In this document: positions 10,127-21,329 of the stretch, one piece after another
Numbering within the stretch: position 1 is the stretch's first letter
Layout: each line of letters opens with the position of its first letter
Assembly (NCBI GenBank): GCA_011037195.1
Contig: JAAEAF010000379.1
Span: 1 to 64,000 of the forward strand
Direction of reading: 5' to 3'
From: Triatoma infestans
Taxonomy: Eukaryota; Arthropoda; Insecta; Hemiptera; Reduviidae
Length of the DNA: 64,000 bases
Translations under genes and position numbers: made by a program
The notes under the pieces: model-generated
Databases searched by the model: none
Told to the model about the DNA's origin: nothing
Seen by the model: only the letters and a program-made list of their open reading frames with translations

Positions 10127-11315
10127 TGAGGGTCATTCAATAATTGATGAGACAAATCGCTTTAGCTCAGAAACGGTTTGTTTAATCAATACAATAGTTT
10201 CTGTGCGCCAAGTTGGCATCCTTGTACTTAATTTCCCATCAGCTGTTCGAGAGTACAGCATAACTTCAAATGTATTCATTTAACAATGGCGAGTCTGCTC
10301 GAGCATTGCAACTCGAAAGAACAATGCTCAGTGATTAGATTTTGAGTTGAAGAGGGTATCAAAAGTAGTGAAATCGACAAAAGAATGTTGAAAGTTTATG
10401 GGAATAATTGTTTGAACCGTTCGAACGTTTACAAATGGATAGAACAGTTTAAAATTGGTCGTATAAGTCTCTGTGGTGAATACAATGGGGTTGTTGAAGC
10501 AGAGAAATGGTCTGGTTTGAATGAATTAACAGAATATGGGGTTAACACTGTATAATATGATAAATGACACTGATTGCTTGGACTTTACACTTGAAAATGT
10601 TAGAGTATGGTAGAGTAGAAAAGAGGTAATGACACGAAGTGACTGGCTGTATGAACTCAGTAGTATGAACTGTACGCCTATATGTTGTCGCTGTATTTAT
10701 GTGGTTTCACCCACCCCAGTCCGAGAGAGTGGTCCTGTCATTTTGTCTCTCTCTCTCTCTCTGCTATTACATGAGCAACGAAGTGGACGACCGGTTGAAG
10801 TTGCAACTTTCTCCCTCGAATCACGCATTAGCGCGTTAATTCAGTACAACAGGCGTATTACTGTTGAACTGATAGCTGAAGAAGTGCAAGCGAGTGTTGG
10901 AAGTGTCCATACCATTATTCAGAATAAGTTGCAGGCGTAATTTTGCTATAAACGCCACAGTTAACTCAAGAAACACTTCAAAAAATGGGTTAGGAGATCC
11001 TTCCCTATCCCCCCTTTATAGCCCTGACCTCGCGCCATCGGACTTCCATTTGTTTGAACCCCTTAAAAAGGCTCTACGTGGGATACATTTTCCATCCATT
11101 GAAGAAGTTAAAAATCCGGTGCAAAAGTGGCTTCGCGATAAACCCAAAGAATTTTATGCCAGAGGCATACACAAATTAGAAGAACAATGGGGGGACAAGT
11201 GTATAAATGTTGCTTGAAGACAATGTTGAAAAGTAGCCAAAGATTTGTATTGATTAAATAAAATCGTTTTTGAGCTACAACGATTTATCTCGTTAGTTAT
11301 TTTGAATGACCTTCG
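10127..11315 (+). mobile_element. Mariner relic 1, catalytic core deleted
   Basis: The ends TGAGGGTCATTCAA and (reverse complement) CGAAGGTCATTCAA, each next to TA, form terminal inverted repeats. Translated pieces match a widespread insect mariner transposase: the helix-turn-helix half (VYKWIEQFKIGR, then RSGRPVEVAT, then TVELIAEEVQASVGSVHTII) and the C-terminal YSPDLAPSDFHLFEPL with LRDKPKEFYARGIHKLEEQW. The region carrying the first two catalytic aspartates is missing, and the pieces lie in different frames. A second insert (10551-10771) separates the first two blocks. Confidence 0.8.
10551..10771 (-). mobile_element. Degenerate LTR-like insert within mariner relic 1
   Basis: The minus strand starts TGTAATAGC and contains GTGTAAAGTCCAAGCA, a motif shared with the LTR-like segments at 21.9 and 32.9 kb, and a (CT/GA)n tract. 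It interrupts the mariner coding sequence between GVVEAEKW and RSGRPVEVAT. No clear target duplication was found, so the limits are approximate. Confidence 0.4.
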
Positions 11316-11319
11316 TATT

Positions 11320-11640
11320 ACAGGCATTAATAGAATTCCAATATCGATAAACCAGTGCAGTAAGACGTTACCGAAAAGGATTTTGAGTTTTTTAAAGATT
11401 TTTCCGATAAAATTGTATTTTTTTGGGGTGGGCTTTCAATTAGGATTAAATTTAAATTGCACCAGCCTTGTTGGTTTTGACAGTTGACACTCTACACAAG
11501 TTCGCTCAGGTAAATACTTATAACCCCTTACCACCTTTTTACCAACTTATGGCCAGCCAATCTAAAAATACTAAATATTGCAATTTTAATGTAAATTTCT
11601 TTAATAAAATTGTATTTCTCGGACTAAGGGAAAGCCGTGC

Positions 11641-11679
<39 letters not shown>

Positions 11680-12540
11680 ATTTTCCATTTTGTATTGAAA
11701 ATATGGTTTCTTTAAAAAATCATTCACAAGTTTTCTTTTTGCAATTATTACAATGTTAGACAAATTTTCCTTAAATTGGAATTTCGACTAACTATAGTTG
11801 CGCTCAATTATTAACAGACACGATGACGGGAGAGCTGTCATCAACAACAGTAAACAGGATGTGCGAATTAAAGATAAACCTATCGTCTTAGTTCCTCTAG
11901 AATCCATAAAAATCAACTTTATCAGTAAAATGTTTCAAATAAACGTAATAGGTCATGTGTATGTATATACAGTTAGCATTCCAAGTTTAAAACACGATCG
12001 CTATACTTCCTCTTTCTAGGAGTAAGTTTATTCGTTGGATGCATACTAATAATACTAATATTACAGAGATGGTAAAATCCTAGATTGTATAGAGACTGAA
12101 GTGGCACTTTATAAGAAATGGCTGCAAAACTAAACTACTAACCAGGATTCTCCAAAAAGTCGATCGTTCTTAGAGAAATGTTTCAAGTAAATGTGATAGG
12201 AATTATAAATGGTGTAGACATAGAATGCGGAATTTAAAGATAATAGTTGGACTAATTTTTGAAAAATTGCGAATAACTGAAATAGAAAAAAAAAAAAATC
12301 ATTCAGTATAATCGTACTTCCGGTAGATGGATTTGACCAAAACATTCGTTTCAGATGCAATACCTAGTAGTATCTGAAAAAAAAATATCAAGTTTAAGCG
12401 TCCTGTAATTTTTCGTTTTTTGAAATATTTTATTCAGACACGTTCACAAAAAAAAAAAAATGAAACTCTGACACGATCAATGCGATCGTGTAAAAAGCAA
12501 TGCGCTTTTTCTTACCACTATGAAGTAAGAGAAAGTAAAA
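11320..12540. repeat. Several family A pieces in both orientations
   Basis: Minus-type sequence near 11320-11470 is followed by plus-type ends near 11890-12018 (TTTCAAATAAACGTAATAGG, ATACTTCCTC, AGGAGTAAG) and another plus-type piece at 12090-12540. No long open frame is supported. A T-tract at 11642-11677 lies between them. Confidence 0.45.
11642..11677. repeat. Long T homopolymer
   Basis: About 36 consecutive T. The length is likely to vary by sequencing or assembly error. Confidence 0.9.
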
Positions 12541-12569
12541 ATGTATCAATTTGCATTATTTTCGTCACG

Positions 12570-12765
12570 GGTTTTTTTTTTTTTAAATATTTCTTTCAAT
12601 TTGTTCAGGACATCAATAAATAAAGGTTGATGTTTTGAGATTTGATTAATTACAAAGTGTTTCTTATTCACACTTAACACAATATTATTCTCTAACCAGA
12701 ATAGAACTCTTCTTCTATGGGCATTCAAAGTCTTTGTAGCAAGGCTGTTGTCACAATTGGCGTCT
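12570..12765 (-). pseudogene. Possible non-LTR RT fragment
   Basis: The minus strand reads LNAHRRRVLFWLENNIVLSV followed by NKKHFVI, resembling the WLxxNxLxLNxxKTxxxxF stretch that follows the catalytic FADD block in jockey/CR1-like RTs. Only about 60 residues are open and no catalytic motif is present. Confidence 0.4.
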
Positions 12766-12769
12766 AGTT

Positions 12770-13260
12770 CAGGTTGGAATTTTCGAATATCTAATTTTGT
12801 TTTTTTTGTACGGAAACGAAATTATTAAAGTCATTATGAATAGTAAGGACATCGCATACACACATTTAGGAACATCGTAAGGAACATTTTCGGAGTCTGC
12901 TGATTCTTTATATTCGGAGACTGCTGATTTTAGATTTATAACTGATTGGACCGCTTATCTCATTGAAGTAGTGAAAACTGAAGAGAAAACTGTTACATAA
13001 AATTACACTGTCAGAACATTCTTCGGTGTAATTTTCTTAAATCTTATAAATGGATATCTTGGGGACGAAACCCCTAATGTTTGTTCAAAACAGTACAAAA
13101 TTTTAACCAACATACAATACGTATATATTGATTCTATTATTAATAATCCTTGTTTTTATCTTATCAGTTTTTCTCATAAGACTTTTTCTTATGAGATTAA
13201 TTTTTTTACATTTTGAAAATGAAACTTTTGAAAAATATTGTTTAAAAATAATTAACTAAC
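12770..13260 (-). other. Intron of the guanylyl cyclase gene (inferred)
   Basis: Sequence downstream of the exon donor on the minus strand. AT-rich, with no exon recognised. Confidence 0.5.
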
Positions 13261-13432
13261 TTGTTTAATTTTCTGATAGTCGCTTTTAAAGTGTTGAAGT
13301 CAGGTCTATCTGCCGGATCTTCTGCCCAACAACGTTTCATTAATGCTGATACTTCTTCATCACAACAGAGATCACTAGTAGAAGGACGTAAACATTTGGC
13401 ACCACTGCAATTTTTCACACTTTCAACAATTT
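13261..13432 (-). CDS. Internal exon of a receptor-type guanylyl cyclase
   Basis: The 172-bp exon encodes (E)IVESVKNCSGAKCLRPST, then SDLCCDEEVSALMKRCWAED, then PADRPDFNTLKATIRKLN(K). CWAEDPxxRPDFxxLKxxIRKxN is the signature of the C-terminal kinase-homology lobe of membrane guanylyl cyclases such as the natriuretic peptide receptors. These make cyclic GMP, and this domain is catalytically dead and regulatory. The acceptor is a pyrimidine-rich run ending TTTTTTTACAG, with exon starting AAATTG at 13432 (phase 1). The donor is CAA|GTTAGT (phase 2). No stops interrupt it. The next exon should encode the coiled-coil linker (DNLLxRMEQYANNLE) and the cyclase domain, which I did not find in 1-13260. 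The gene copy cannot be named from one exon. Confidence 0.85.
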
Positions 13433-13957
13433 CTGTAAAAAAATAAAAAAATAAAAAGGTTAACAAAAAGAAAACATTGAAAATATGCTAAGAAGTTTTT
13501 AGAAGTAATATCATGTATTTTTTTTAAAAAAAAAGGAGAAATTTGGCAAGACGCTAGAGTTTTATTAAAATTATCAAATTCTTCGTAGATCTACCTAAAT
13601 ACCTTTTTTTATCATAATTCTCATTTTTAGCATTTGGGAGTAAATATGATCTCAAAAATCTCAGGCCTGTGGAAACCAATAAAACACTGACCATTTTTGC
13701 CCCAGCTCAAGCAGAGGACATCTTTTAGGGCGTCTTAGATCACTTGCAGACCATGAGAATGCCAAATAGGTACCGGTAAACCCAACAGTTTTGAAAATGC
13801 ATCTTAATTTTTCCCAGTTACTTATAATCATGAAAAGATTTTAATTACATCATTGCAATCATAAGAAACACTAAAAATGGTGAAAAATGGTAGCTTGATC
13901 TATTTTTTTTGGGAGGGAATAGTGCTTTGCATGTTGAAAACACTATTGAGCCGTCCC
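13433..13957 (-). other. Intron upstream of the guanylyl cyclase exon (inferred)
   Basis: It begins with the acceptor tract. No exon is recognised. How far the intron extends is unknown because no upstream exon was found. Confidence 0.5.
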
Positions 13958-14131
13958 CGCCTCCACTGAGCCTTTTCATTGCACTGCCGTCCACCGGTTA
14001 GTGACTCTCATTACAACCTCCATCGGACGGTGAGTTGTAAAGACTCCTAGAAAAAGGAGGGAAGCCCTGCTAGACCCGAATCCGAATACGCATGGGAGTT
14101 CAGCGCGCTGATCTACTAAGCCAATCCTTCT
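13958..14131 (-). repeat. Old SINE family 1 copy
   Basis: A diverged copy with TTGGCTTAGTAGATCAGCGCGC at the head, a degraded box B (CGGATTCGGGTCTAG), CCTAGGAGTC and ACAACTCACCG. Substitutions throughout suggest it is older than the 8.9- and 46.5-kb copies. Confidence 0.6.
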
Positions 14132-14224
14132 ACAAACCTATATAAAGCACTTAGCGTTAGTTTTGTAAATACTGATCGAAATAAAATTTCGAAACAAGAT
14201 TCATTCAATAATCGGTCTTTAAGT

Positions 14225-14420
14225 AACAATATAAAATTTTGGGAGTAAATATGTTTCTTCTGAAATCCAAAACGACCTTATCATTCTCCACCTCAAGTTC
14301 ACTGCATTTCTCCCTATCTCAGTTCGTAGAGGAGGCATACTGGAAGGATGGAGAGTAGGGACTAGTACAGTCGCCTGTATAACATTTTTCTGAAATCCAA
14401 TTCCAAATGGCCTTAAAGTT
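14225..14420 (-). repeat. Direct repeat unit 1 (open frame preserved)
   Basis: It matches 14780-14965 in the same orientation. The shared minus-strand frame reads VLVPTLHPSSMPPL, then RTEIGRNAVNLRW. The open frame is 76 codons. It is not a recognised domain. Confidence 0.55.
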
Positions 14421-14779
14421 GGTTCAAAAACTAAGTAGAAGCGGAACAAAAATCATTACATCACATTGCTCATACATTTGTTTATTTTAATTCATGTTTT
14501 GAGACCTCCTAATATGAAAACACTATACGTAAATGAATGTTGACTCGATTTTGTCTACAAAGACCTTAATTTATTCGTTACATTTGCTATAACATGTTAG
14601 TCAGTCAACGATGTAAGAAGTCTCTTAGGAATCTACACTTTGGAAGAATAGCGTTCAGTGATCTGATTTCTAGTATATAAGCGGGTGAAATTCACCATCT
14701 AAAATTTACTCTCAAATGCTTTTAAGCAATTGTAAGTTGTAAGTTGTAAGTTGTAAAAATCGTACGAACTTTTGCAAGT

Positions 14780-14965
14780 AGATTAATCAAGTCCAAAGTG
14801 GCCGAACAAATGTTTCTGAAATCCAAAACGTCCCCATATCATTCCCCATCTCAAGTTCACTGCATTTCTCCCTACCTCAGTTTGTAGAGGGGGCTTACTG
14901 GAAGGATAGAGAGTAGGGGCTAGTACAGCCGCCTGTATAAAAAGAGCTGGAATCTCACTCGAGGA
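14780..14965 (-). repeat. Direct repeat unit 2 (open frame preserved)
   Basis: The partner of 14225-14420. Its frame reads VLAPTLYPSSKPPL, then QTEVGRNAVNLRW. Many differences between the copies are conservative at the amino-acid level, but both units are short and could equally be an interspersed repeat. A small 7-bp tandem (AAGTTGT) lies upstream at about 14733-14757. Confidence 0.55.
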
Positions 14966-14999
14966 AACATTCACTGAGTCACCATCAACGTTCAACGTA

Positions 15000-15839
15000 T
15001 TTCGTTCTCACATCGTCATTGTGTCTGTCATTCACTTCTCACGTTACCACACTCTCACTCTAAAATATAACAGTGTAATGTCCTTGCAGTATTTTATTAT
15101 TTGCACTTAATACAAACAGTGTCCAGTAAATATGACTTTACTCAACCTAAGTTTTTCTTCCAAACAACCACTCAAATATATACTACAGACCAGAAATGTT
15201 ACAATTCCATTTCTTGAATCTTGCATTGCAGCTCTTATTCAAGTCATTACTACGAAAAGAAATGCTAGAAAATAAAGTGGAGACTGTGATTCTGACAAAG
15301 CGAGGTGCGGTTTTCAGAGGGAAGAAGTGTTCTTGGTCTAGAACATCGCTCGCCTAATTTCTGAGTACGGTCGGAACTATTTACCAATTAGGTTTTCTAT
15401 GGTATCCTCAGCGAGACATCATTATGTGGCATCAAGTTTCACAGTAACATAGCATTGAAAAGAAATGTGCAAACATGGTTGAAACTTAAATAAAAAGAAT
15501 ATTGTGTTGCCGCATAGAAAAAAAAAAAAAAGCTGGCAGAGAAATGGCACAAGCTAGAAATATACTAGGAGACTACGTTGAAAAAACATCTGGCGTGATT
15601 CATTCAGACGACTTTCCCTCACCCCTATAATTACAACTATATATATATATATATAAAATGGCAATTTTCTTTTTTTAAACTTCAAAGTTTATGCTCATTT
15701 GTTCTAACATAAACATAGAAGTGGTGGTGGTAGTGGTGGTGGAAAGGAGTCAAGTACCAATGTACCAACCCAAGCAAGTAGAAAAGTGATCGATTATGTT
15801 GTCGTCCAGAAGAGAACGCCAGTAACCTAACTACCCCAT
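15000..15839. other. Unassigned sequence with simple repeats
   Basis: Contains an A-tract near 15518, (TA)n near 15640-15653 and (GGT)n near 15721-15743. No gene is recognised. Confidence 0.4.
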
Positions 15840-16460
15840 TTATCATTTGAAATAAAACCCCACAAATTCTGTAAAAAAGTTAGAAATAAAATTGATGATT
15901 CATATCTGGCGCAGTTAGCATTCTAAGTTTAATGAAACAAATCGTTATAATCGTTTTCGAAAAATCCCCCCCCCAAATTCAAAAACCTATTCACTAAAGT
16001 AGCACTTCCGTTAAGCTGATTTTCTTCAAATTTGGATTTCTAGCATTGTTTCTAATGTATATGAATATTATATAAGTGAGGGGGTGGGTGTGGACTAGTG
16101 GTTATGAGCATGGACTTGTAAGTGGGAGGACCCCAGTTCGAGTCCCGCGTATAACTGCTAAATTTTATATTTGTTTAAAAAATGTTATTAGTAAAGTAGG
16201 TGCTTCCGCCCCCGTCCACGACACCTAAGTTGGTAGTTGGACGTTAAGCCCGCCTAAAAAAATTAGGCATTACTTTACTTTTTTTTTTTTTATTATTATT
16301 ATATAAGTGTAGAACCGTATATTTTATTTTGAAGTAATACTTTACAGGAAAATCTAATATTACTGTTCCCCCCCCCAAACCCCCCAAAAAATCAATTTTC
16401 CCAGGTTTAAAATAAATGTGACAGGTATCTATGTGTGTAAATAATAAAGTTTAAAGATAA
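15840..16460 (+). repeat. Family A copy interrupted by a SINE
   Basis: Plus-orientation pieces (TTAGCATTCTAAGTTTAA, CGTTTTCGAAAAATC, AAGTAGCACTTCCG, TTGGATTTCTAGCATTG) run to 16078 and resume at 16310 after the SINE insertion. Confidence 0.55.
16079..16296 (+). repeat. tRNA-derived SINE (family 2) with 13-bp target duplication
   Basis: The head GGGTGTGGACTAGTGGTTATG contains a box A-like segment and CCCAGTTCGAGTCCCG is box B. The body ends GTTGGACGTTAAGCCCGCC, AAAAAAATTAGGCATTACTT and a T-rich/TTA tail. TATTATATAAGTG occurs at 16066-16078 and again at 16297-16309, a perfect 13-bp duplication typical of LINE-mobilised SINEs. Its body differs from SINE family 1. Confidence 0.85.
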
Positions 16461-16544
16461 TCGTTAAAACCATGTAATTATTTATTCATATCGATGTGAA
16501 GTGTGTTTATGTGCGTAATATATATATATATATATATAACGCTC

Positions 16545-17380
16545 CTCGGCATTATTTCTGACTGGTGCTGCAGTAATGGCATGGAGCTAAATGTTAAAAA
16601 ATGCCAAGTCATTTCTTTTTATCGCAAAAAGACTTGTATATCTTATCAGTACCTCATTGATGGCAAACCATTGGAGAGGACTCGTAACGTTATGGATTTA
16701 GGAGTTACTCTGAGCATGACCTCTCTTTCACAAAACAGTTTGAATATGTTTGCAGGAAAGCATCGAGAGCACTGGGTTTTATATTTTAAGGCACACTCGT
16801 GATCTTAGTGATCCCAAAGCGGTGCTAACTGTGTACAATGCATACGTCAGAAGCCTTCTCGAGTACGCGCCATTGATTTGGTGTCCTTACACCAAGAAGG
16901 ATATAGCCAGACTGGAAGCTATACAAAACCGTTTCATCAGGACTTTTAAGAAAAGGTTACCCAGCGGTGCTGCTCATTTATGCTCTTTAGAGTCTAGAAG
17001 ACGAAATGCTGGGCTTTTATTCTTAAAGAAGCTCTTGAATGGCGAAATTGATTTCATGGAGCTACTTGCTGCCTTTCCTTTTCATGTGCCACCTCGCTGC
17101 TTGCGCAGTACTTCGCATTTCGTGGTCCCTGCCTTTAAGACTACTGCGCTGTTCAATGCTGACGTCATTTGTAGGTTATGCAGGTCATGGAATGAGTATA
17201 TTCCTGGTGATGTGGGTTTTCAAATGGCATCTGGACTTTTTAAAAAAACATTTTTGCATTACATGAAGTGTTAATATGAGCATGTATTATTTTACTTTTA
17301 TTTGTATGTATGTAATGACTTCAACCATAAGGCTTACGCCGTTTGTTGATAAAATATAATAAATAAATAAATAAATATAG
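16545..17380 (+). pseudogene. Non-LTR retrotransposon RT carboxy-terminus, frameshifted
   Basis: Frame 1 gives ISDWCCSNGMELNVKKCQVI and DGKPLERTRNVMDLGV, the RT thumb-proximal blocks of CR1/jockey-like elements. After a frameshift near 16720 it continues FEYVCRKASRALGFILRHTR, then NAYVRSLLEYAPLIWCPY, then LEAIQNRFIRTF and on to a stop at 17274. A 3' UTR with GGCTTACGCCGTTTG and an (AAAT)n tail ends near 17376. It is 5'-truncated next to a (TA)n tract. The frameshift makes it non-functional. Confidence 0.85.
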
Positions 17381-17769
17381 TGTGTGTCTATCTCGAGTCT
17401 TTGTGACGAAATTTGCATGTATGTATATAGTATTTATCAAGGTTTTATTTCATGATAGGTATGACTGTATTTATTAGTATGCAAATATTGATTAGAGTGA
17501 ATGTTTAGGATTAGAATAAATTAGAACTAAAATGAATGATTGTATGAATGAATGTGGGTGGGGGTGGGGGAACAATATAGGCCAGGCATGGCAACTTTTA
17601 ATCGTATAGGAAATCTTCCTGCACTGTTTTAATTTTGGGAGCACCTTATTTTGGAGGGGAGGGTTTGGGCGGAATTGGCTACCCCCGGCACCTGTGTGAA
17701 TGGAAGTATGATTGTTGTGTAAATACTGAGGCTAGATGGTCTGACAGTTTTCATTATACTGGAAGTTAA

Positions 17770-18060
17770 ACAGGATTAATTTTTTCAGGATATAGATAGT
17801 GGATTTATATATATATAAAATGATGGGTGGCAAAAATAGCCTAGAAGCTAATGCAAAAAAAAAGTTTGAGTTTTCCACGATTTTGCACTTTTTGAGATAT
17901 TTTGTTCACATGTAAACACTCACACATATACAAACATACATACAATCGCTTAAAAAACATTTTTTCGAACTCAGGGGGCATGTATTTCCAGTGGGAAAAT
18001 TCAATTTCGAACATTTGACACAATCGTAATATATTTACTCTTGCCAGGATTAAGAGTAAT
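17770..18060 (+). repeat. Family A 3' portion
   Basis: Contains GATTTTGCACTTTTTGAGAT, an ACA/CACAC-rich stretch, CATGTATTTCCAGTGGG, and ATTTGACACAATCGTAATAT near the end, in the order seen at 54050-54190. Confidence 0.55.
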
Positions 18061-18095
18061 TAATAGGTAAATCGTGATTCATTTATTACACCAGA

Positions 18096-18545
18096 TTAGA
18101 TTAGATTAGATTGGATTGGGAAGGACCACGCCTCATTCCATTGCGGCATAGCAAAGCTGAAAGTGGCTCCGTCATGCTTCGGAATTGCTAGTCCACAGCT
18201 GAAGTAACCTTGTCCTCGCCACCCCGGCACATTCACAAAGGATGTGTGGTTTCTCCTCGGCCCTGCAGAAGCGGCATGATACGGTGTAGGCAAGTAGTAA
18301 ATGGTGCATATGCCTATTCAGCCTGCAATGCCTTGTTAGTAGACCCACTATTAGCCTTATATCCCTTCCGCTATGGCTCGGAAGATCCCTGGTGAATGTA
18401 GGTGTGTCTTTTAACAAAGAATTTAGCCAGCCTCTGCCCTGGCGTTCTTTCCCACCATCGCAGACGTTGGTCTTCTAACCATTCCTTGATAAAAGCGTGA
18501 ATCAGGTTTCTGGACAACCCGCACAAGGGTTCGGGGCGCATAAAA
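18096..18545 (-). pseudogene. RNase H-type non-LTR retrotransposon tail with (TCTAA)n end
   Basis: The minus strand gives, in two frames, LRWWERTPGQRLAKFFVKRH, then RDIRLIVGLLTRHCRLNRHM and CRFCRAEEKPHILCEC. This is the carboxy-terminal region after RNase H (TGHCxLxxHLxxx...CxxCxxxxExxxHxxxxC) of I/R1-related elements. The 3' end is a pentameric AATCT repeat at 18093-18112. Frameshift and truncation show it is dead. Confidence 0.75.
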
Positions 18546-18636
18546 ATATCCTTCGAGCTCTTCCTCGTCAGAGCTGTTATACCAAATTAAAACTATAATC
18601 AATGAACTGCTTATGTATTTCTGTATTGACCGTTGA

Positions 18637-18935
18637 GTTTTATATTTAATATTTTTTGTTGGCTAGTCAGCCTAGTGCGATAGGGTGTAAAAAGAAAAAT
18701 ATCACTGTACTAACAACCCTGATTGTGTGAACGTTTAGTAATTTATTTTAAATTTCACATTTTTCTTTTTTTTTTTTTTTTGTTTTTTTTTTTTATTCCC
18801 CTAGAAGAATGCAAATGTGTTCGTCGAAACTGTCGGTAAAAAATTAAAAAAAAAGGACAAATTCTTCATGTATTTTTCATTTTTACTTTATCCCATCAGG
18901 CCGACAAACTAACAAGAAATTTTTAAATATAAAAC
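18637..18935. mobile_element. MITE-like foldback with imperfect ~64-bp inverted ends
   Basis: The left arm (18637-18700: TTTTGTTGGCTAGTCAGCCT then GCGATAGGGTGTAAAAA) is the imperfect reverse complement of the right arm (18872-18935). The interior holds T-tracts and CCCTAGAAGAATG...GTTCGTCGAAAC (about 18799-18827), the same type of motif as in the 8.0-8.7 kb foldback. Non-coding. Confidence 0.5.
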
Positions 18936-19037
18936 TATAATCGATTATCTCATTAGGCCAATTAAGAACGCAAGAGAAACAAAATTTTGTTGTACATGTG
19001 TTAATTTATGCTTAATCTGTGAATTAAATTTATTTTT

Positions 19038-19210
19038 ACGCGGGCTATCCCGGGTTCGAGTCCAGCAGTGCTGCCCTTAAATGTTTTTTTCTTCCTAGGC
19101 ACCTCTATAGCTCGCGGCCCGGTGATGGACAGTGTTGTCTGTAACTAGAGAATATTGTCGGGACACCGGCAGTGCACTGAGAGGGCGTCACTGGTCACAA
19201 ATAAGATGAA
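19038..19210 (+). repeat. SINE family 1, 5'-truncated
   Basis: Starts within the tRNA-like head (ATCCCGGGTTCGAGTCC box B), followed by CTTCCTAGGCACC, TAGCTCGCGGCCCGGTGATG, GGACAGTGTTGTCTGTAACT and AGTGCACTGAGAGGGCG. Box A is missing. Confidence 0.8.
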
Positions 19211-20219
19211 AGAAAAAATAAACTTTGTATTTCTTAATAATATACTTTTAATCACAATAAAACTCTTGTCAAATAAATAAATTAAATTTTTGTTAAATAG
19301 CTATATATTAATTTAAATATGGAAATTACATTTTTAATTATATATTCGAAGCAAGCATGAAACAGAATGGAACTTAAAAAAAAATCATTCTACAATATGA
19401 TGAAAGCTTGGATGAATCATAATGCTGTATTAGTATGGTGTGCTCGTCTCTGAAAGTCCTATATTTTCTGCAAGCTACTTTATCAAATGTGTCATAACAG
19501 CGTTTTTCCCTCCCCTACCACACTCTTATGCAATGGAAAAACCTTATTAAACTTCATTTTTCCGTAAAAGAAAGGAAGAAAAAAAAAAGCGTTCATTTCT
19601 TTCCCTTTATGATGTTTTTTGAATGAAAATATAAAAGTCGATTATGAAATGTTAATATAATAATATAACGGTATTGTAAAATCCATTGTCGAATGTATTA
19701 CCTGTTTTTATTGAAATAATAAATTTTTTTAAAATCAATACAATCAAAGACCACGCACTTTTAATTGAAATATTTTTTGGAACAATTTAGTTTTACTTAG
19801 AATCTGAATGTCCTTAATATTCCCTTAAAAATATACGTAAATCAATTCCAGCGTTAAAAGGAAGTAAGTAAAAGATTTAAAAAATAAACAACAAATTCAA
19901 ATAAAATTTTGTTAAATAGATGCAAATTAAATTAATTAATCAAATAACGATAACAAATATTTAATCAAATAAATGAAACAATCAATCATTGAAACAGATA
20001 CTAAGCAAAAGCCACACCATGAAATCGAAAACAATTTATCTTTACAAACTGAACTTGAACAATGGAGGTATATTAAATTTGATTTAATATCATTTTTTTT
20101 TCATTTTTCTTCATTTTGGTTTATATTTTTATTTTATATTAATTTTGAACGTCAATATAGAAAGAATATCTGGTGTGAAACACTCACATAATTTTCTCTT
20201 TTTATAGTTTTAATTGATT
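19211..20219. other. Unassigned very AT-rich sequence
   Basis: No gene is recognised. A family A-like start, TCTGGTGTGAAACACTCACA, occurs at 20169-20188. Confidence 0.4.
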
Positions 20220-20500
20220 TATATGATTATATGGTTATTACTACAAATAAAGTTCACATAAAATTTAGAAAATATCCTAAGGTAACCCACCCCTCCTCAG
20301 AAACCGTCTTTAATAAATTTTCCCAGAAAAATGCTTCAAATAAAAGTTGTAACTCTTTTTATGATTAATTTATATAAATTAATATATAAAGAAAATTTAT
20401 ATAAAGAAAATCGTTGTAGTAGTTTTTCAAGAAAATCGCAAAATATTGAAAAATACATTCAGTAAAATGTTACTTCCAGGTTGATCGTGTTATTATCGCG
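20220..20500 (+). repeat. Family A partial copy
   Basis: AAATTTTCCCAGAAAAATGC then TTCAAATAAAAGTTGTAACT, AAGAAAATCG and CATTCAGTAAAATGTTACTT follow in the family order. It is one ~280-bp subunit. Confidence 0.6.
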
Positions 20501-21329
20501 TCTACTGATAATAACTAAACGGAAATTGGTTAACAAAATCCGAGTCACTTGCAATTGTAGTGGAAGAAGCAAATTGAAATAGATTTTATATTTTAAATAA
20601 ACTAAAATAAATTCAGTTTCAAGAGGAAAAAGGTATATTGGCTGGCAAAAGGGTAAAATTGAGGTAGAGGGCACCGTTACAAGAGAGGTCGCAGAACTTA
20701 GTCAGCTTTTTCTTTTACCCCTCCTAAAAATTATACATAAAGGGCAGGCTTTTAACTACCAAGAGGAGCATTCTTTCACGAATTGTCTTACAGCACTTAA
20801 ATCGACATTCAACCAGTAATCATCGAGACAAAACATCAGTGCCAGTTAAAGTGTTAAACTTTGAGTTAAATCAATCTAGCTAGTTTCATATAATCATAAG
20901 CTTTTTACATACATTGCAATTAACTTGTAGTTGTTATTTTAAGAGAATATATTTATTGTTAGCAATGGTGACTACTTACTTGTTTCTAATATTTCTCTCG
21001 ATTTCAAATATACATATACACAGCCCTTTACAAAACCGCTCATGCTACAATACTACAAACACATCCAACCAAACACATTTCACAATAAACATACTTACTC
21101 GCTTAAGCGGGGGGAACCCAATCTTAATACGAATGATACATAGTGTTAATTTGTAAAAAAAACAACAGAATATGGGCTAAAATTAAGGAAACTAAAATTA
21201 CCTAATGAATAATTGTTGCAAAAAATTATTTGTGGCTGTAATGATCAAAGAGAGTAAAATAATAGCCCTGATTACATGAATGATGTTAGCCTTGATTAAT
21301 TATCAATTATTAGTTTTGTTTAATTTTTA
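20501..21329. other. Unassigned sequence
   Basis: No gene is recognised. Confidence 0.4.

Noticed and set aside
18093..18112. Insect telomeric repeat
   Set aside because: The pentamer is AATCT/TTAGA-type, not TTAGG, and it forms the 3' tail of a LINE fragment.
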